A stretch of 64,000 bases of DNA, taken from NCBI RefSeq assembly GCF_007754425.1, contig NZ_CP037452.1, positions 1,707,501 to 1,771,500 of the forward strand. Direction: 5' to 3'. The notes beneath the pieces were generated by a model. That model worked only from the letters and a program-made list of their open reading frames with translations, did not search any database and had not been told where the DNA came from. Shown here in pieces: positions 19,903 to 28,599 of the stretch. The first letter of the stretch is position 1; each line of letters begins with the position of its first letter. The translations under genes and the position numbers were made by a program. This DNA is from Gimesia fumaroli. Its GTDB lineage: Bacteria > Planctomycetota > Planctomycetia > Planctomycetales > Planctomycetaceae.

Positions 19903-20250
19903 ATGTCTTTGCAGATTTTACAAAAGCCCCGTCGTTCATTTGCAGAAGAAACAAGCATTCTGGATGGTCTCCGCAAGAGCCTGGAATGCGAGCCTGAAAT
20001 GGAAGTTCCACCGCAGCAGCAGCCTGCTCCTCAATGGGAGTCCTGCCCCGCACCCGCGAAGCTGGAAACGGAAATCCTATCCGGAACTCATCAACAGGTA
20101 CGGAACGTCAAAGTCCGCTATGATCACTCTGGGATTACGGTCTATGGCGTCAGTTCCACCTATTATCTCAAGCAATTAGTCACACAGATCGTGCAAACTT
20201 TTGCACCCTCTGTTCCCTTGATGAATCGAGTACTGGTTCAAGGGAAATAG
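19903..20250 (+). CDS. BON-domain protein
   Basis: 115 residues. The first 60 residues are low-complexity and proline/glutamine-rich; the last 50 (VRNVKVRYDHSGITVYGVSSTYYLKQLVTQIVQ split over strands and a helix, with the conserved glycine of VYG) match the BON fold found in membrane- or lipid-associated proteins. No signal peptide is apparent. Alone on the plus strand, converging with greA across a hairpin. Function unknown. Confidence 0.65.
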   Translation: MSLQILQKPRRSFAEETSILDGLRKSLECEPEMEVPPQQQPAPQWESCPAPAKLETEILSGTHQQVRNVKVRYDHSGITVYGVSSTYYLKQLVTQIVQTFAPSVPLMNRVLVQGK

Positions 20251-20304
20251 CAGCCCGGGTGTCTATCTCTTGATGCTGACGATGATTTCAGAAGTCTGAA
20301 TCAA

Positions 20305-20341
20305 TAAAAATAGCGGCGTGAAGTCAATTCACGCCGCTATC
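20305..20341 (-). terminator. Intrinsic terminator of greA
   Basis: Stem ATAGCGGCGTGAA/TTCACGCCGCTAT with a 5-base loop; the T run follows on the minus strand. It lies 25 bp beyond the greA stop. It may also stop plus-strand transcription from the BON gene. Confidence 0.88.
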
Positions 20342-20365
20342 ATTGTTTCTGAGAATTGATTTCGA

Positions 20366-20842
20366 TCAGTCGTCGATTTTGATAATTTCTAATTTGAGCA
20401 TTCCTGAAGGAACTTCGACTTCAACCTGATCTCCCACTTTTTTGTTCAGCAGGCCTTCCGCCAGCGGGCTTGAGGTCAGGATTTTCATGACTTCGCCAGT
20501 ATAATCCTCTTCGCCGGGGCCGACAAATTCGTATCTCTCTTCCAAGCCATCGCTTAGATCTTTCACAGTCACCGTTGTTCCAAAGGTGACCACCCCTTTA
20601 GGCATGTTTGATTTATCGGCGATATAGCAGCTAGCCAGCTTGGTTTTCAGTTGGTTGATTTTTGCCTGTGTCATCCCCTGTGCTTCGCGCTGGGCATGAT
20701 ATTCGGTATTTTCCTTCAGGTCACCCTCGGCACGAGCGTCTGCAATGGCCTGAGCGATCTCGGGCATCTTTTCGTTTTCAAGGTAACGAATTTCTTCGCG
20801 CAGTTTATCGTATCCTTCTTGTGTGATTGGATGACGGTCCAT
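20366..20842 (-). CDS. greA: Transcription elongation factor GreA
   Basis: 158 residues, the normal size. GreA binds the RNA polymerase secondary channel and stimulates cleavage of backtracked RNA. The N-terminal coiled coil starts [18 protein letters not shown] and contains the acidic tip region ([20 protein letters not shown], with the D and E at the hairpin tip). The C-terminal FKBP-like domain ends with [15 protein letters not shown]. It has its own terminator and lies alone between two hairpins. Confidence 0.97.
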   Translation of the reverse strand: MDRHPITQEGYDKLREEIRYLENEKMPEIAQAIADARAEGDLKENTEYHAQREAQGMTQAKINQLKTKLASCYIADKSNMPKGVVTFGTTVTVKDLSDGLEERYEFVGPGEEDYTGEVMKILTSSPLAEGLLNKKVGDQVEVEVPSGMLKLEIIKIDD

Positions 20843-20895
20843 AATTTTGACTCCCGGTTCTTTATCCTCGAGATTTATTTGATTCAGTATATAGC

Positions 20896-20929
20896 AAAAA
20901 CGGGCGACTTGAGATTGTCGCCCGTTTTT
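20896..20929 (-). terminator. Bidirectional-type terminator of the sugar operon
   Basis: Stem AAAAACGGGCGAC/GTCGCCCGTTTTT around an 8-base loop, with A and T runs on both sides, so it can act in both directions. It lies 48 bp past the stop codon of the minus-strand Gfo/Idh gene and just upstream of greA. Confidence 0.85.
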
Positions 20930-20977
20930 ACAAAGGCTTGCTATGGCCGCATTATAGCAGAAAACCTGCCTGTAATG

Positions 20978-22135
20978 CTATGCAATTTCGACCCATTGCT
21001 TGTCTTTCGCACTTTGCAGAACGGCATCACAAACTTTTTGAGTTTCAAGTGCCGCTCTGAAATCGGGTTGAGTTGGCTTCCCGGTATCCAGTCCCTGGAA
21101 GAAGTCAGCCAGAGCGTTGGTAAAGGTGTGCTCGTAACCGATGGTACAGCCGGGAACCCACCATTTATCCATATAGGGGTGTTCGAAGTTAGTGACATGA
21201 ATCCGCCGCCAGCCGGTAACGTGGTCTTCGACTTTTTTGCCGGTGGTGGGATTGGCGTATTCAAAGAACTGCAGAATCTGTGGGTCTTCCAGGTCAAAGT
21301 AGACCGAGCCGGCTTCCCCGTTGAGTTCGAACGTATTGAAGTTTTTGCGTCCACGGGCATAGCGGGAGCTTTCGAAGGTTCCCATGGAGCCGTTGGCGAA
21401 GCGGGCGAGGAACATGCAGGCATCGTCGATTTCGACCTTGGTCTTTTCGCCGGTTTCCTGATGAACGCGTTCTTTAATGAACGTCTCTGTGGCCGCTGAG
21501 ACCGAAGTGATCGGTCCGTTGAGCCAGATCGCAGAGTCGATGGAGTGAGCCAGCAGGTCGCCGGTCACGCCGCTACCTGCGACTTTGGCATCCAGACGCC
21601 AGAGAGTCGCACCACCCTGGGGAACGTCTTCTGCGATGGTCCAGTCCTGCAGGTACTGAGCTCGGTAGTGGAAGGGACGACCGATGCGTTCTTCGTCCAC
21701 CAGCTGTTTGGCCAGGGTGATTGAAGGCACGCGACGGTAGTTAAACCAGACCATGTTGGCCACGCCGGCCTTTTCAATGGCTTCGGTCATCGCGACTGCC
21801 TCAGCGACATTCATCGCCAGTGGCTTTTCGCAGAGCACCATCTTACCGGCTTCTGCGGCAGCGATGGCGATATCGTGGTGCGAATTGTTGGGAGTGGTGA
21901 TGTCGATCAGGTCGATGTCATCCCGTTCGATCAGCTTGCGCCAATCGGTTTCATAGGATTCCCAGCCCCAGTTGTCGGCGAAGTCTTTGATTTTATCTTC
22001 GCTACGGGCACAACAGGCCTGCAGAACAGGTGTGTGTTCGATATCAAAAAATTTGCCGACTTGTCTATAAGCATTGGAGTGGGTTCGCCCCATGAATCCG
22101 TAGCCGATCAGACCGACGCGTACTGGCTTGGTCAT
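20978..22135 (-). CDS. Gfo/Idh/MocA family oxidoreductase
   Basis: 385-residue NAD(P)-dependent dehydrogenase of sugars, inositols or sugar acids. The Rossmann motif GYGFMGRTH opens the protein and CEKPLA marks the lysine that stacks on the nicotinamide; the C-terminal beta-sheet domain carries the substrate site ([20 protein letters not shown], Asp/His candidates). AAGGAG precedes the ATG. Third gene of a minus-strand operon with a TIM-barrel isomerase-like gene 60 bp upstream and a cupin gene before that, pointing to a sugar or polyol breakdown route. Specificity is not readable from the sequence. Confidence 0.9.
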   Translation of the reverse strand: MTKPVRVGLIGYGFMGRTHSNAYRQVGKFFDIEHTPVLQACCARSEDKIKDFADNWGWESYETDWRKLIERDDIDLIDITTPNNSHHDIAIAAAEAGKMVLCEKPLAMNVAEAVAMTEAIEKAGVANMVWFNYRRVPSITLAKQLVDEERIGRPFHYRAQYLQDWTIAEDVPQGGATLWRLDAKVAGSGVTGDLLAHSIDSAIWLNGPITSVSAATETFIKERVHQETGEKTKVEIDDACMFLARFANGSMGTFESSRYARGRKNFNTFELNGEAGSVYFDLEDPQILQFFEYANPTTGKKVEDHVTGWRRIHVTNFEHPYMDKWWVPGCTIGYEHTFTNALADFFQGLDTGKPTQPDFRAALETQKVCDAVLQSAKDKQWVEIA

Positions 22136-22195
22136 TGGTGTGACTCCTTGTAGATTTAAAAAATAGATTGAAAAATGAGAGTGTAGAGGAAACGA

Positions 22196-23263
22196 TTACG
22201 ACCAGCCGTGAGCGTCTCTGACGTTAATCATTGCTTCCAGGATGTCGTTCCAGGTCTGGGGGTTCATCATGACTTCATTGGAAAACATGCAACCATCCCA
22301 GCAGATGTGCTGAAACTTCTTCGTGGGGTTGCCGTTTTCGTCACGTAACCAGAAACCGGCCCGTTTAACGATATCAAGCTTACCGTTGGGGTCTTTGGGC
22401 AGGCAGTGTCTACCGGTTTTGTCATGCGATCCAGTGCCGTGAACGGTGCCGTCGTTCTGTGCCACATGGAAATCGATCGTCCAAGGACGCAGGGCATCGG
22501 TCAGGGTTTTATAGGCGGCATCAAAAGTGGCTTCATCGTTCCAGTCGAAGTCTTCCGGAAGGAGACGATCCTCTGGGGCGTTGTAACCCATCAGGTAGAG
22601 CAGAGTATGCGACATGTCAGCCTGAAAGCCCAGTATGTCGGGGCGATCGACCAGTTCCAGGAGTTGAACCATGCGTTTCCAGCTATGCATGCCACCCCAG
22701 CAGATTTCCCCTTCTGCTGCCAGACGCTCGCCATGATCGGCGGCGATATCGGCGGCTTGTTTGAAGGTGTCTGCGATTTTGGCCTGATTGCCTTCCGGAT
22801 CTTCGATCCATTCACCGGGGCCTGCGGCAGAGTCGATGCGGACGACGCCGTAAGGGCGAACGCCAAGCTCGCGCAGTTTTTTAGCAATGCCACATCCTTT
22901 GCGAACCTGTTCCAGGAACTGGCCGCGTTCTTCGTCGCTACCCATGGCGGAGCCACCACCGGTGGGAGGCCAGACCGGAGCGACGACTGAGCCGATGACC
23001 AGATTGCGGGACTGCACTTTTTCAGCCAGTTGCTTCAGGTCATCATCACTGGAATCAATGCTGACGTGCGGATCAAACAGGAACAGGTCCGTTCCGTCGA
23101 ACTTGATGCCATCCACTTCGGCGGCGGCAGTCAGGTCGAGCATGGTATCCAGGTCAATCGGGGGTTCTGAGTCGGGGCCTTTTCCAACGACGCCCGGCCA
23201 GGCTGCATTATGAAGCTTGGGGAGGGGGTTAGCTGTGTGATCACTCATGAGATGGTCTTTCAT
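22196..23263 (-). CDS. Sugar phosphate isomerase/epimerase-like TIM-barrel protein
   Basis: 355 residues of the xylose-isomerase-like (AP endonuclease 2) barrel superfamily. Acidic and His candidates for a divalent metal site occur in order: [10 protein letters not shown] (Glu), GFQADMSHT (Asp, His), [10 protein letters not shown] (Asp, His) and CWDGCMF (Asp). The order E-D-H-D is what this family uses. The ATG at 23263 and a second ATG at 23248 (MSDHTANP) are both possible; neither has a strong ribosome site. Middle gene of the cupin/isomerase/dehydrogenase operon. Substrate unknown; inosose-type dehydratase is an alternative. Confidence 0.8.
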   Translation of the reverse strand: MKDHLMSDHTANPLPKLHNAAWPGVVGKGPDSEPPIDLDTMLDLTAAAEVDGIKFDGTDLFLFDPHVSIDSSDDDLKQLAEKVQSRNLVIGSVVAPVWPPTGGGSAMGSDEERGQFLEQVRKGCGIAKKLRELGVRPYGVVRIDSAAGPGEWIEDPEGNQAKIADTFKQAADIAADHGERLAAEGEICWGGMHSWKRMVQLLELVDRPDILGFQADMSHTLLYLMGYNAPEDRLLPEDFDWNDEATFDAAYKTLTDALRPWTIDFHVAQNDGTVHGTGSHDKTGRHCLPKDPNGKLDIVKRAGFWLRDENGNPTKKFQHICWDGCMFSNEVMMNPQTWNDILEAMINVRDAHGWS

Positions 23264-23332
23264 GTTAGCAGGAATTAGAAGATCAAAAAGAAACTACCCG
23301 AGAGTTCGGGCAGTTCTGTGTGACTGATCAGT

Positions 23333-24556
23333 TTATTTTCGGTAATCACCGATATTGGGAGCACTGGGGCAGGCATCAGGGCCGAAGTAACGGAGTGAAA
23401 CCAGTGGCTCACTGCCCGTATTTTCAATCGTAACGCCTTCCTGAGCGGTTTTCTCTGTCACGAAGACTTCGTCTTCTGTCATTTCTCTGAAGCGGATCAT
23501 GGCAGGTGTCTGCAGTCTCAGTTTCCCGATTGTGCCTTCACCCTGAACTGTGATCCAGCTGTATGCGCCGGAGTCTTTGATGGTGACTTTGCATCCCGGG
23601 TTGACGGTCAGTTCCTTCGCAGTGAATAACTGCTCGCCTTTGACTTTACCGTAAACAATCCAGCGGTCAACATAGCCGTCGGCTGCGGTATCGCCGATCG
23701 CAATGGGCTCGAGGTAATTGTTGGCTTTGAAATTGGGATCCACGTTGGCTTCCCAGTCGAGGGCATCGACGAGATAGGCGTTGTCGTCGTGTTTGTCTTC
23801 AGGGAAGTCTTTGGTCAACAGCGAGCGTGGTACGGCCCGGCCTTCGACCATCGACTGATACATGCCGAAGACGTCACTGCCCCACTGTGGTTCGTAGGTA
23901 ACGAGACTTCCGGGAGCGTGCAGGACGCAGGGAGGAATCAACCAGCCGGTACCCGGTTTGAGGCGATACGCTTTAGAGAGATCAAGAATTCCGTTATCCC
24001 CGTCATTCCAGCGATCCAGGCAGTCGATGACATTCTGTTTGGTGGTGCCTGGGTCCAGACCCATGAAGGTGTAGGGGAAATTGTTTCCGATGGCATTCAT
24101 CTGGGGAGGGAAGTAATACGATTCGGGTTTTCCTTCCTGGCCAACCAGTGCAGCCTGTTCGGCATTCTGGTGCATGTGGTGAGGAATCGGTCCCATATTG
24201 TCAAAGAATTTGGAGTAAACGGGCCAGCGATTGTATTTGCCCCAGATCGAATCGCCGATGACTTCGGCTCCCAGTTCGGCGATGGCATCTCGCAGAGTGA
24301 ACTTTTCACCGCCGAAGACACAGTAGCTCAAACCTTCGTCATCTGGTGCGCCTTCGTTGGTGGCGACGGTTGTGGAGCCAAACCAGCGCTCATCGATACC
24401 GCCCCGGTGGGTTCCCAAGGCGTAGTAGTCATTAGGATGCAGTTTCAAACGACGACCGGGTTGAAGAAACGAGCGGGGGACCCATGTTGGGGACAAGCGT
24501 AAAATCCCACCACCTTCAGTCAGCGCATCGGCGGCTAGTTTGGCAACGTTAGACAT
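23333..24556 (-). CDS. Cupin-type, phosphomannose-isomerase-like protein
   Basis: 407 residues. The first half has a metal-type cupin pattern: PHHMHQNAEQAALVG supplies two His and a Glu, and later IPPCVLHAPGS supplies the closing His, as in class I mannose-6-phosphate isomerases. A second cupin-like segment is seen near 290-350 (GEQLFTAKELTVNPGC, TIKDSGAYSWITVQGEG). GAGGAAAG before the ATG fixes the start. It heads a three-gene operon with a TIM-barrel isomerase and a Gfo/Idh dehydrogenase, so a sugar-isomerising role is likely. I cannot name the substrate. Confidence 0.65.
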   Translation of the reverse strand: MSNVAKLAADALTEGGGILRLSPTWVPRSFLQPGRRLKLHPNDYYALGTHRGGIDERWFGSTTVATNEGAPDDEGLSYCVFGGEKFTLRDAIAELGAEVIGDSIWGKYNRWPVYSKFFDNMGPIPHHMHQNAEQAALVGQEGKPESYYFPPQMNAIGNNFPYTFMGLDPGTTKQNVIDCLDRWNDGDNGILDLSKAYRLKPGTGWLIPPCVLHAPGSLVTYEPQWGSDVFGMYQSMVEGRAVPRSLLTKDFPEDKHDDNAYLVDALDWEANVDPNFKANNYLEPIAIGDTAADGYVDRWIVYGKVKGEQLFTAKELTVNPGCKVTIKDSGAYSWITVQGEGTIGKLRLQTPAMIRFREMTEDEVFVTEKTAQEGVTIENTGSEPLVSLRYFGPDACPSAPNIGDYRK

Positions 24557-25071
24557 TCTTTCCTCTTCTTATTCCATGTTGCACTGGTGGGTGTCCATGT
24601 GAACCACTGGCGGCTCGTTACAAAACCGCTATTTGATCAGGAATTCGGAACACTGGCAAATTGAATTGCTATTGTTAAAAATGACTTGAATCACTGGTTT
24701 TATTGTGATGTTTAAGAATGTTTTTGAAAAGGAAACCGAATTGATTTTGCGGCTAATTTGAAAGAATGACATTCATTTCCCATGTGGGCGTTGACTTTGT
24801 TAATTCTAAATAATCATTATAAAATCAGAAGTTTGCTGGGGAATTTTGAATCAGATCCCATTTCTGTTGCATTATCGTCTGTGGTCTGCTTTTGTTTGTT
24901 TCCCTGGTGGAATAGGATCTTGAAAAAATGGAGAACTCTGGCGATCCTTGCCGAGTCAATCCTTGTCGTCTTCTTATTCACACTTCAGATTGTATGATGT
25001 TCTCAATGTGCTCAGGCAGACACCTGTTTCAGGGTTTGCCGCTTCTTAGAGTTTAGTCGGATCAGGAAACA
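24557..25071. other. Divergent intergenic region between the sugar operon and argC
   Basis: 515 AT-rich bases holding the promoters of two divergent units. A 71-codon plus-strand frame at 24782-24997 encodes a hydrophobic peptide but lacks a ribosome site; I treat it as unsupported. No RNA gene or T-box recognised before argC. Confidence 0.4.
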
Positions 25072-26085
25072 ATGACAAAAGTTGCCATAATGGGAGCCAC
25101 AGGTTATGCGGCTCTGGAGTTGATTAAAATACTACTGCGAAATTCGGATGTGGAAATCGTCGCGTTGACGTCCCGTTCGGAAGAAGCACCGCATATCAGT
25201 GAAATTCATCCTTGTCTGGAAGGACGCCTGGATTTGCGCTGTGAAGCATTGACCTCGGCTGAGATTGCGGATCGGGCGGACTTTGTGTTTTGTGCATTGC
25301 CACATGTGGCGAGCATGGAAGTCATTCCCGATCTACTGGCGGATGGTTGTCGGGTGGTTGATTTGAGTGCCGACTACCGATTGAGTGATCCGGCCGTATA
25401 TGAAAAGTGGTATCACCATGTGCATATTGATCCGACCCGGCTGGGGAGCACGGTATATGGCTTGCCTGAACTTTGGGCTGACAAAATTCCCTCCGCCGAT
25501 CTGATTGCCAACCCGGGCTGTTATACCAGTACGGCCATTTTGGGTTTGGCGCCGTTAATGGCCGAAGGGTTGGTGGAGCCAACGGGGATCATCATTGATG
25601 CCAAAAGCGGCGTCAGTGGAGCGGGGCGGAATCCCAAACTGGGAACGCTGTATCCTGAGTGTAACGAGAGCATTACCGCCTATGGTGTGGGAACGCATCG
25701 CCATACGCCGGAGATCGAAGAAGTCCTCACTACGGTGGGAGGGAAAGACGTGAAAGTCACCTTTACGCCGCACCTGACTCCAATGAACCGGGGAATTTTA
25801 GCGACTATGTATCCGCGATTGACCAAAGCGATTAGTCGGGATGCACTCCTGGATGTTTATCGATCCTTTTATCAGGGGAAGCCGTTTGTGCGCGTAATTG
25901 ATCGTATTCCCGCGACGAAAAATGTGGCGGGAACGAATTATTGTGACATTTCCGTGCAGTTTGCCGGCGATCAATTGATTGTCTTTTCCGCGACCGATAA
26001 TTTGATCAAGGGAGCGGCGGGAGTTGCCATTCAGAATTTCAACTTGATGGCGGGGTACCCCGAGACCGCTGGTTTAATCGTCTGA
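25072..26085 (+). CDS. argC: N-acetyl-gamma-glutamyl-phosphate reductase
   Basis: Third step of arginine synthesis: NADPH-dependent reduction of N-acetylglutamyl phosphate to the semialdehyde. 337 residues. Seen: nucleotide motif [10 protein letters not shown] at the N-terminus, the catalytic cysteine in ANPGCYTS (about 150), the glycine-rich SGVSGAGR, and the His-rich [15 protein letters not shown] precedes the ATG. argJ follows after about 29 bp, forming an argC-argJ unit; argB and argD are not in the window. Confidence 0.96.
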   Translation: MTKVAIMGATGYAALELIKILLRNSDVEIVALTSRSEEAPHISEIHPCLEGRLDLRCEALTSAEIADRADFVFCALPHVASMEVIPDLLADGCRVVDLSADYRLSDPAVYEKWYHHVHIDPTRLGSTVYGLPELWADKIPSADLIANPGCYTSTAILGLAPLMAEGLVEPTGIIIDAKSGVSGAGRNPKLGTLYPECNESITAYGVGTHRHTPEIEEVLTTVGGKDVKVTFTPHLTPMNRGILATMYPRLTKAISRDALLDVYRSFYQGKPFVRVIDRIPATKNVAGTNYCDISVQFAGDQLIVFSATDNLIKGAAGVAIQNFNLMAGYPETAGLIV

Positions 26086-26114
26086 AATTTCTTATTTCGT
26101 TGAAGGAGAAGCAG

Positions 26115-27314
26115 TTGACTGCTGATATGATCTTACCCCAGGGGTTTCGTGCTGCCGGTCTGGCTTGTGGCATCAAGGAAAACAAGTCGACTTTTGATTT
26201 ATCTTTGTTTGCTTCTGATGTGCCTTGTTGCGGCGCGGGTGTGTTTACGAAGAATCAGGTGTGTGGGGCTCCTGTGAAAGTTTCGCGGGAACGCGTTCCC
26301 AGCGAATCGGTTCGCGCAGTCGTAATTAACTCCGGAAATGCAAATGCTTGTACCGGTGAGCGTGGGATTGAAGATGCAAAGTGGATGACCCGTCTAGTGT
26401 CGGACGGCTTATCTCTCGCGGAGGAAGAAGTCCTGGTCTGTTCGACAGGGATTATCGGCCACTTTCTGCCACGTACGCCTTTGGAGCAGGGGATTCCGGA
26501 AGTCGTGCGGCAATTGGACTCAGGCGCGCGGGCATTTCGGCAGGCGGCGACAGGAATGATGACCACCGATACGGTTCCCAAGCAGGCAACACATGTCCTT
26601 TCCATTGGTGGCACGACCGTAAGAGTGAGTGGTGCCGCAAAAGGAGCTGCGATGATTGCACCGAACATGGCAACCATGCTGTCCGTGATCATGACTGATG
26701 CACCGTTGAGTTCCACTCAGGCCGATCAACTTTTGAGGAATGCCGTCAATCGCAGTTTCAATTGTGTTTCCGTCGAAGGGCACACCAGTACGAGTGATAC
26801 GGTGATCTTGCTGGCAAACGGTGCTGCGGGAGCCGCTGAACTGTCCGATCAGGAACTGAGTGATTTGCAGTTGGCAATTGATGAAGTGGCCATGGAGCTG
26901 GGGCAGGCGATCATTCGTGATGCGGAAGGGGCCGACCACTTTATTACGATCGAAGTCTCGGGAGCAAAACAACGAGATGATGCGTTTGAAATTGCGCGAA
27001 CGATTGCCAATGATGCGTTGGTCAAAACGGCAATTACCGGTGCCGATCCGAACTGGGGGCGGATTGTTTCCGCGACTGGTCGAACCAGTGTCAAACTGAC
27101 TGAGCGGGACATCGTGTTGCAAGTCAATGGCACATTACTTTATGAGGATGGACAGCCAGTCGACTTCGATGAGCAGGCGGTCTCGGATGGGCTGCGGAAC
27201 AACCGCGATGTGTTGATTCAGGTGCAGTTGCCGTTCGGAGAAGAGTCAGTAGTATTCTGGACGAGCGACCTGACGCAGGAATATGTGCGTTTGAATTCAG
27301 AGTACACCACCTGA
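26115..27314 (+). CDS. argJ: Bifunctional ornithine acetyltransferase / N-acetylglutamate synthase
   Basis: Transfers the acetyl group from N-acetylornithine to glutamate, recycling it in arginine synthesis. The precursor self-cleaves; the cleavage block KGAAMIAPNMATML is present near residue 180, with the nucleophilic Thr in ATML, and GADPNWGR lies in the beta chain. I place the start at the TTG at 26115, because AAGGAG at 26103-26108 sits six bases before it, giving 399 residues. An upstream TTG at 26100 would put this ribosome site inside the gene. It follows argC and is succeeded by a hairpin. Confidence 0.95.
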   Translation: MTADMILPQGFRAAGLACGIKENKSTFDLSLFASDVPCCGAGVFTKNQVCGAPVKVSRERVPSESVRAVVINSGNANACTGERGIEDAKWMTRLVSDGLSLAEEEVLVCSTGIIGHFLPRTPLEQGIPEVVRQLDSGARAFRQAATGMMTTDTVPKQATHVLSIGGTTVRVSGAAKGAAMIAPNMATMLSVIMTDAPLSSTQADQLLRNAVNRSFNCVSVEGHTSTSDTVILLANGAAGAAELSDQELSDLQLAIDEVAMELGQAIIRDAEGADHFITIEVSGAKQRDDAFEIARTIANDALVKTAITGADPNWGRIVSATGRTSVKLTERDIVLQVNGTLLYEDGQPVDFDEQAVSDGLRNNRDVLIQVQLPFGEESVVFWTSDLTQEYVRLNSEYTT

Positions 27315-27327
27315 GTTTCAGTGAGGT

Positions 27328-27365
27328 AAAAAAAGAGTGGGAGCATTTCGAAAACGCTCCCACTC
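27328..27365 (-). terminator. Terminator between argJ and the YHS gene
   Basis: Ten-base stem GAGTGGGAGC/GCTCCCACTC with a seven-T run on the minus strand, so it most clearly ends the minus-strand YHS-domain gene. It is only 13 bp after the argJ stop and may separate the two convergent units. A second inverted repeat, ATCATGCA/TGCATGAT, lies at 27392-27417. Confidence 0.85.
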
Positions 27366-27431
27366 CTGTCTCTGACTTACTTCAAAGCTGCATCATGCAG
27401 GCATGCACGTGCATGATACCGTTAAGAAACA

Positions 27432-27875
27432 CTAATCTTTCTTTGTCACTTTGAAGCCTTTGGCAAAGGCTTTGTCGTTGAAGATCAATTTGATCTGTTC
27501 ATCGCCTGTCGCTTTTGCTGCTTTGCCTTTACACCCGCCGCAGCAGAATTGCACTTTGGTACCAGCAACGGTCACTTCCTGAGCAGGGTTAACAGGTTTG
27601 CCGGCGAAGGGGCATTTGACCTGTTTGGCTTGCTTGGTGGCAACCAGTTGCAGGTTTGCTTTTGCAGCGAATTTAGCTGGGTTTGCTGTGAATGCTTTTT
27701 TGCAGTTACCACAGCAGAGGCTGACAGTCCCCCCTTTGTAATCAACAGTTTGGTTGGGGTTAGCTGGTTTGCCAGCAACCGGGCACATTGCTTTGCCTTT
27801 ACCATCGGCGGCAACGGTTTGGCCTACGAAGGCAACAACAGCTAATAAGGCAGCGATTGATAGAACTTGACGCAT
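27432..27875 (-). CDS. Exported protein with two YHS-like metal-binding modules
   Basis: 147 residues from the ATG at 27875, chosen because AAGGAGA lies just upstream and the residues that follow form a signal peptide (LSIAALLAVVAFVGQTVAA). A longer open frame upstream has no support. The mature part holds two tandem modules: CPVAGKPANPNQTVDYKGG...CCGNCKKAF and CPFAGKPVNPAQEVTVAGT...CCGGCKGKA. These resemble YHS/heavy-metal modules with one Cys-Pro and a CCGxC motif each. Probably binds copper or another soft metal outside the cytoplasm. The Cys-rich gene lies 193 bp upstream on the same strand. Confidence 0.8.
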   Translation of the reverse strand: MRQVLSIAALLAVVAFVGQTVAADGKGKAMCPVAGKPANPNQTVDYKGGTVSLCCGNCKKAFTANPAKFAAKANLQLVATKQAKQVKCPFAGKPVNPAQEVTVAGTKVQFCCGGCKGKAAKATGDEQIKLIFNDKAFAKGFKVTKKD

Positions 27876-28068
27876 GGTTTTCTCCTTGAAAGTGAAAAAG
27901 TGTGTTGATTTCAATACTTTAAACGATAGATATCCGAGTTGCAGATCCGTTCCCGTTTCCAAAAGAGGGAAAACATCCTTTGAACAGGATGCAGCGCATG
28001 GCGCAGCGATTACAGGCATGGCTCATGCGGGGAACGGAGAAGGTTAATCCGTTTAAGAAAGACGGGAG

Positions 28069-28515
28069 TTAGATTAACCAGAGGCAGAAGTGCGCGCAAA
28101 ACTCCCCTGAGTCATAAGCATGAACAGGAGGGGGCAACTCAAATGAGCGTGTAGAAGCGGGGCGAGCTGAAAAACAGAGCTCAGCCGTCAGATCAACTGA
28201 CTCAAAGTTTTCGCGAAGTTGACGGGCCAATTCGGTGGATTTTACCGAAATGGTTGTTGCTGGCTGTTGAAAGGTCTGATTACAGTGGCAGTTTTGTTTC
28301 TGGCACTGAATCTGGTTGTGCGTCTCCTGTTTTTTGCGTTTCTGAGAAGCCTGACAACAACAAGCCTTCTGTTTTTTTGTCTGATTCGATCCTGCTTTAC
28401 TACAACAGCAGGCTTTCGTCTGACCGGACTGTTTCTGGCTGCACTCGCAACCCGAAACCGGGACGGCAGGTAGAGCCAGGGAGCCAATCAAAATCAGGAC
28501 AAAAACACGGTACAT
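28069..28515 (-). CDS. Secreted cysteine-rich protein, metallothionein-like
   Basis: 148 residues. A signal peptide (FVLILIGSLALPAVPVSG) is followed by a lysine/glutamine-rich stretch with clustered cysteines: CEC, KACCC, a second KACCC, then QNCHCNQ, about a dozen Cys within 55 residues. The C-terminal 60 residues have no recognised domain. The pattern resembles metal-binding peptides, but no family is recognised. GAAGAGA before the ATG is an acceptable ribosome site. It lies upstream of the double-YHS gene on the same strand, so a shared metal-handling role is a fair inference. Confidence 0.6.
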   Translation of the reverse strand: MYRVFVLILIGSLALPAVPVSGCECSQKQSGQTKACCCSKAGSNQTKKQKACCCQASQKRKKQETHNQIQCQKQNCHCNQTFQQPATTISVKSTELARQLRENFESVDLTAELCFSARPASTRSFELPPPVHAYDSGEFCAHFCLWLI

Positions 28516-28599
28516 TACGAATCTCTTCAGGTTAAGCGAAACGCCTAGTGTGAAACTACATCATTGTATTTTTATGCGAATTGTTTCGCAAGTGGATTT

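Noticed and set aside
20651-21499. 282-codon plus-strand open frame opposite greA and the Gfo/Idh gene
   Set aside because: It spans two unrelated genes and a terminator in antisense; no ribosome site or domain.
22406-22990. 194-codon plus-strand open frame opposite the TIM-barrel gene
   Set aside because: Antisense shadow of a conserved enzyme.
24782-24997. 71-codon hydrophobic frame in the divergent region before argC
   Set aside because: No ribosome site; hydrophobicity follows from the AT-rich composition.
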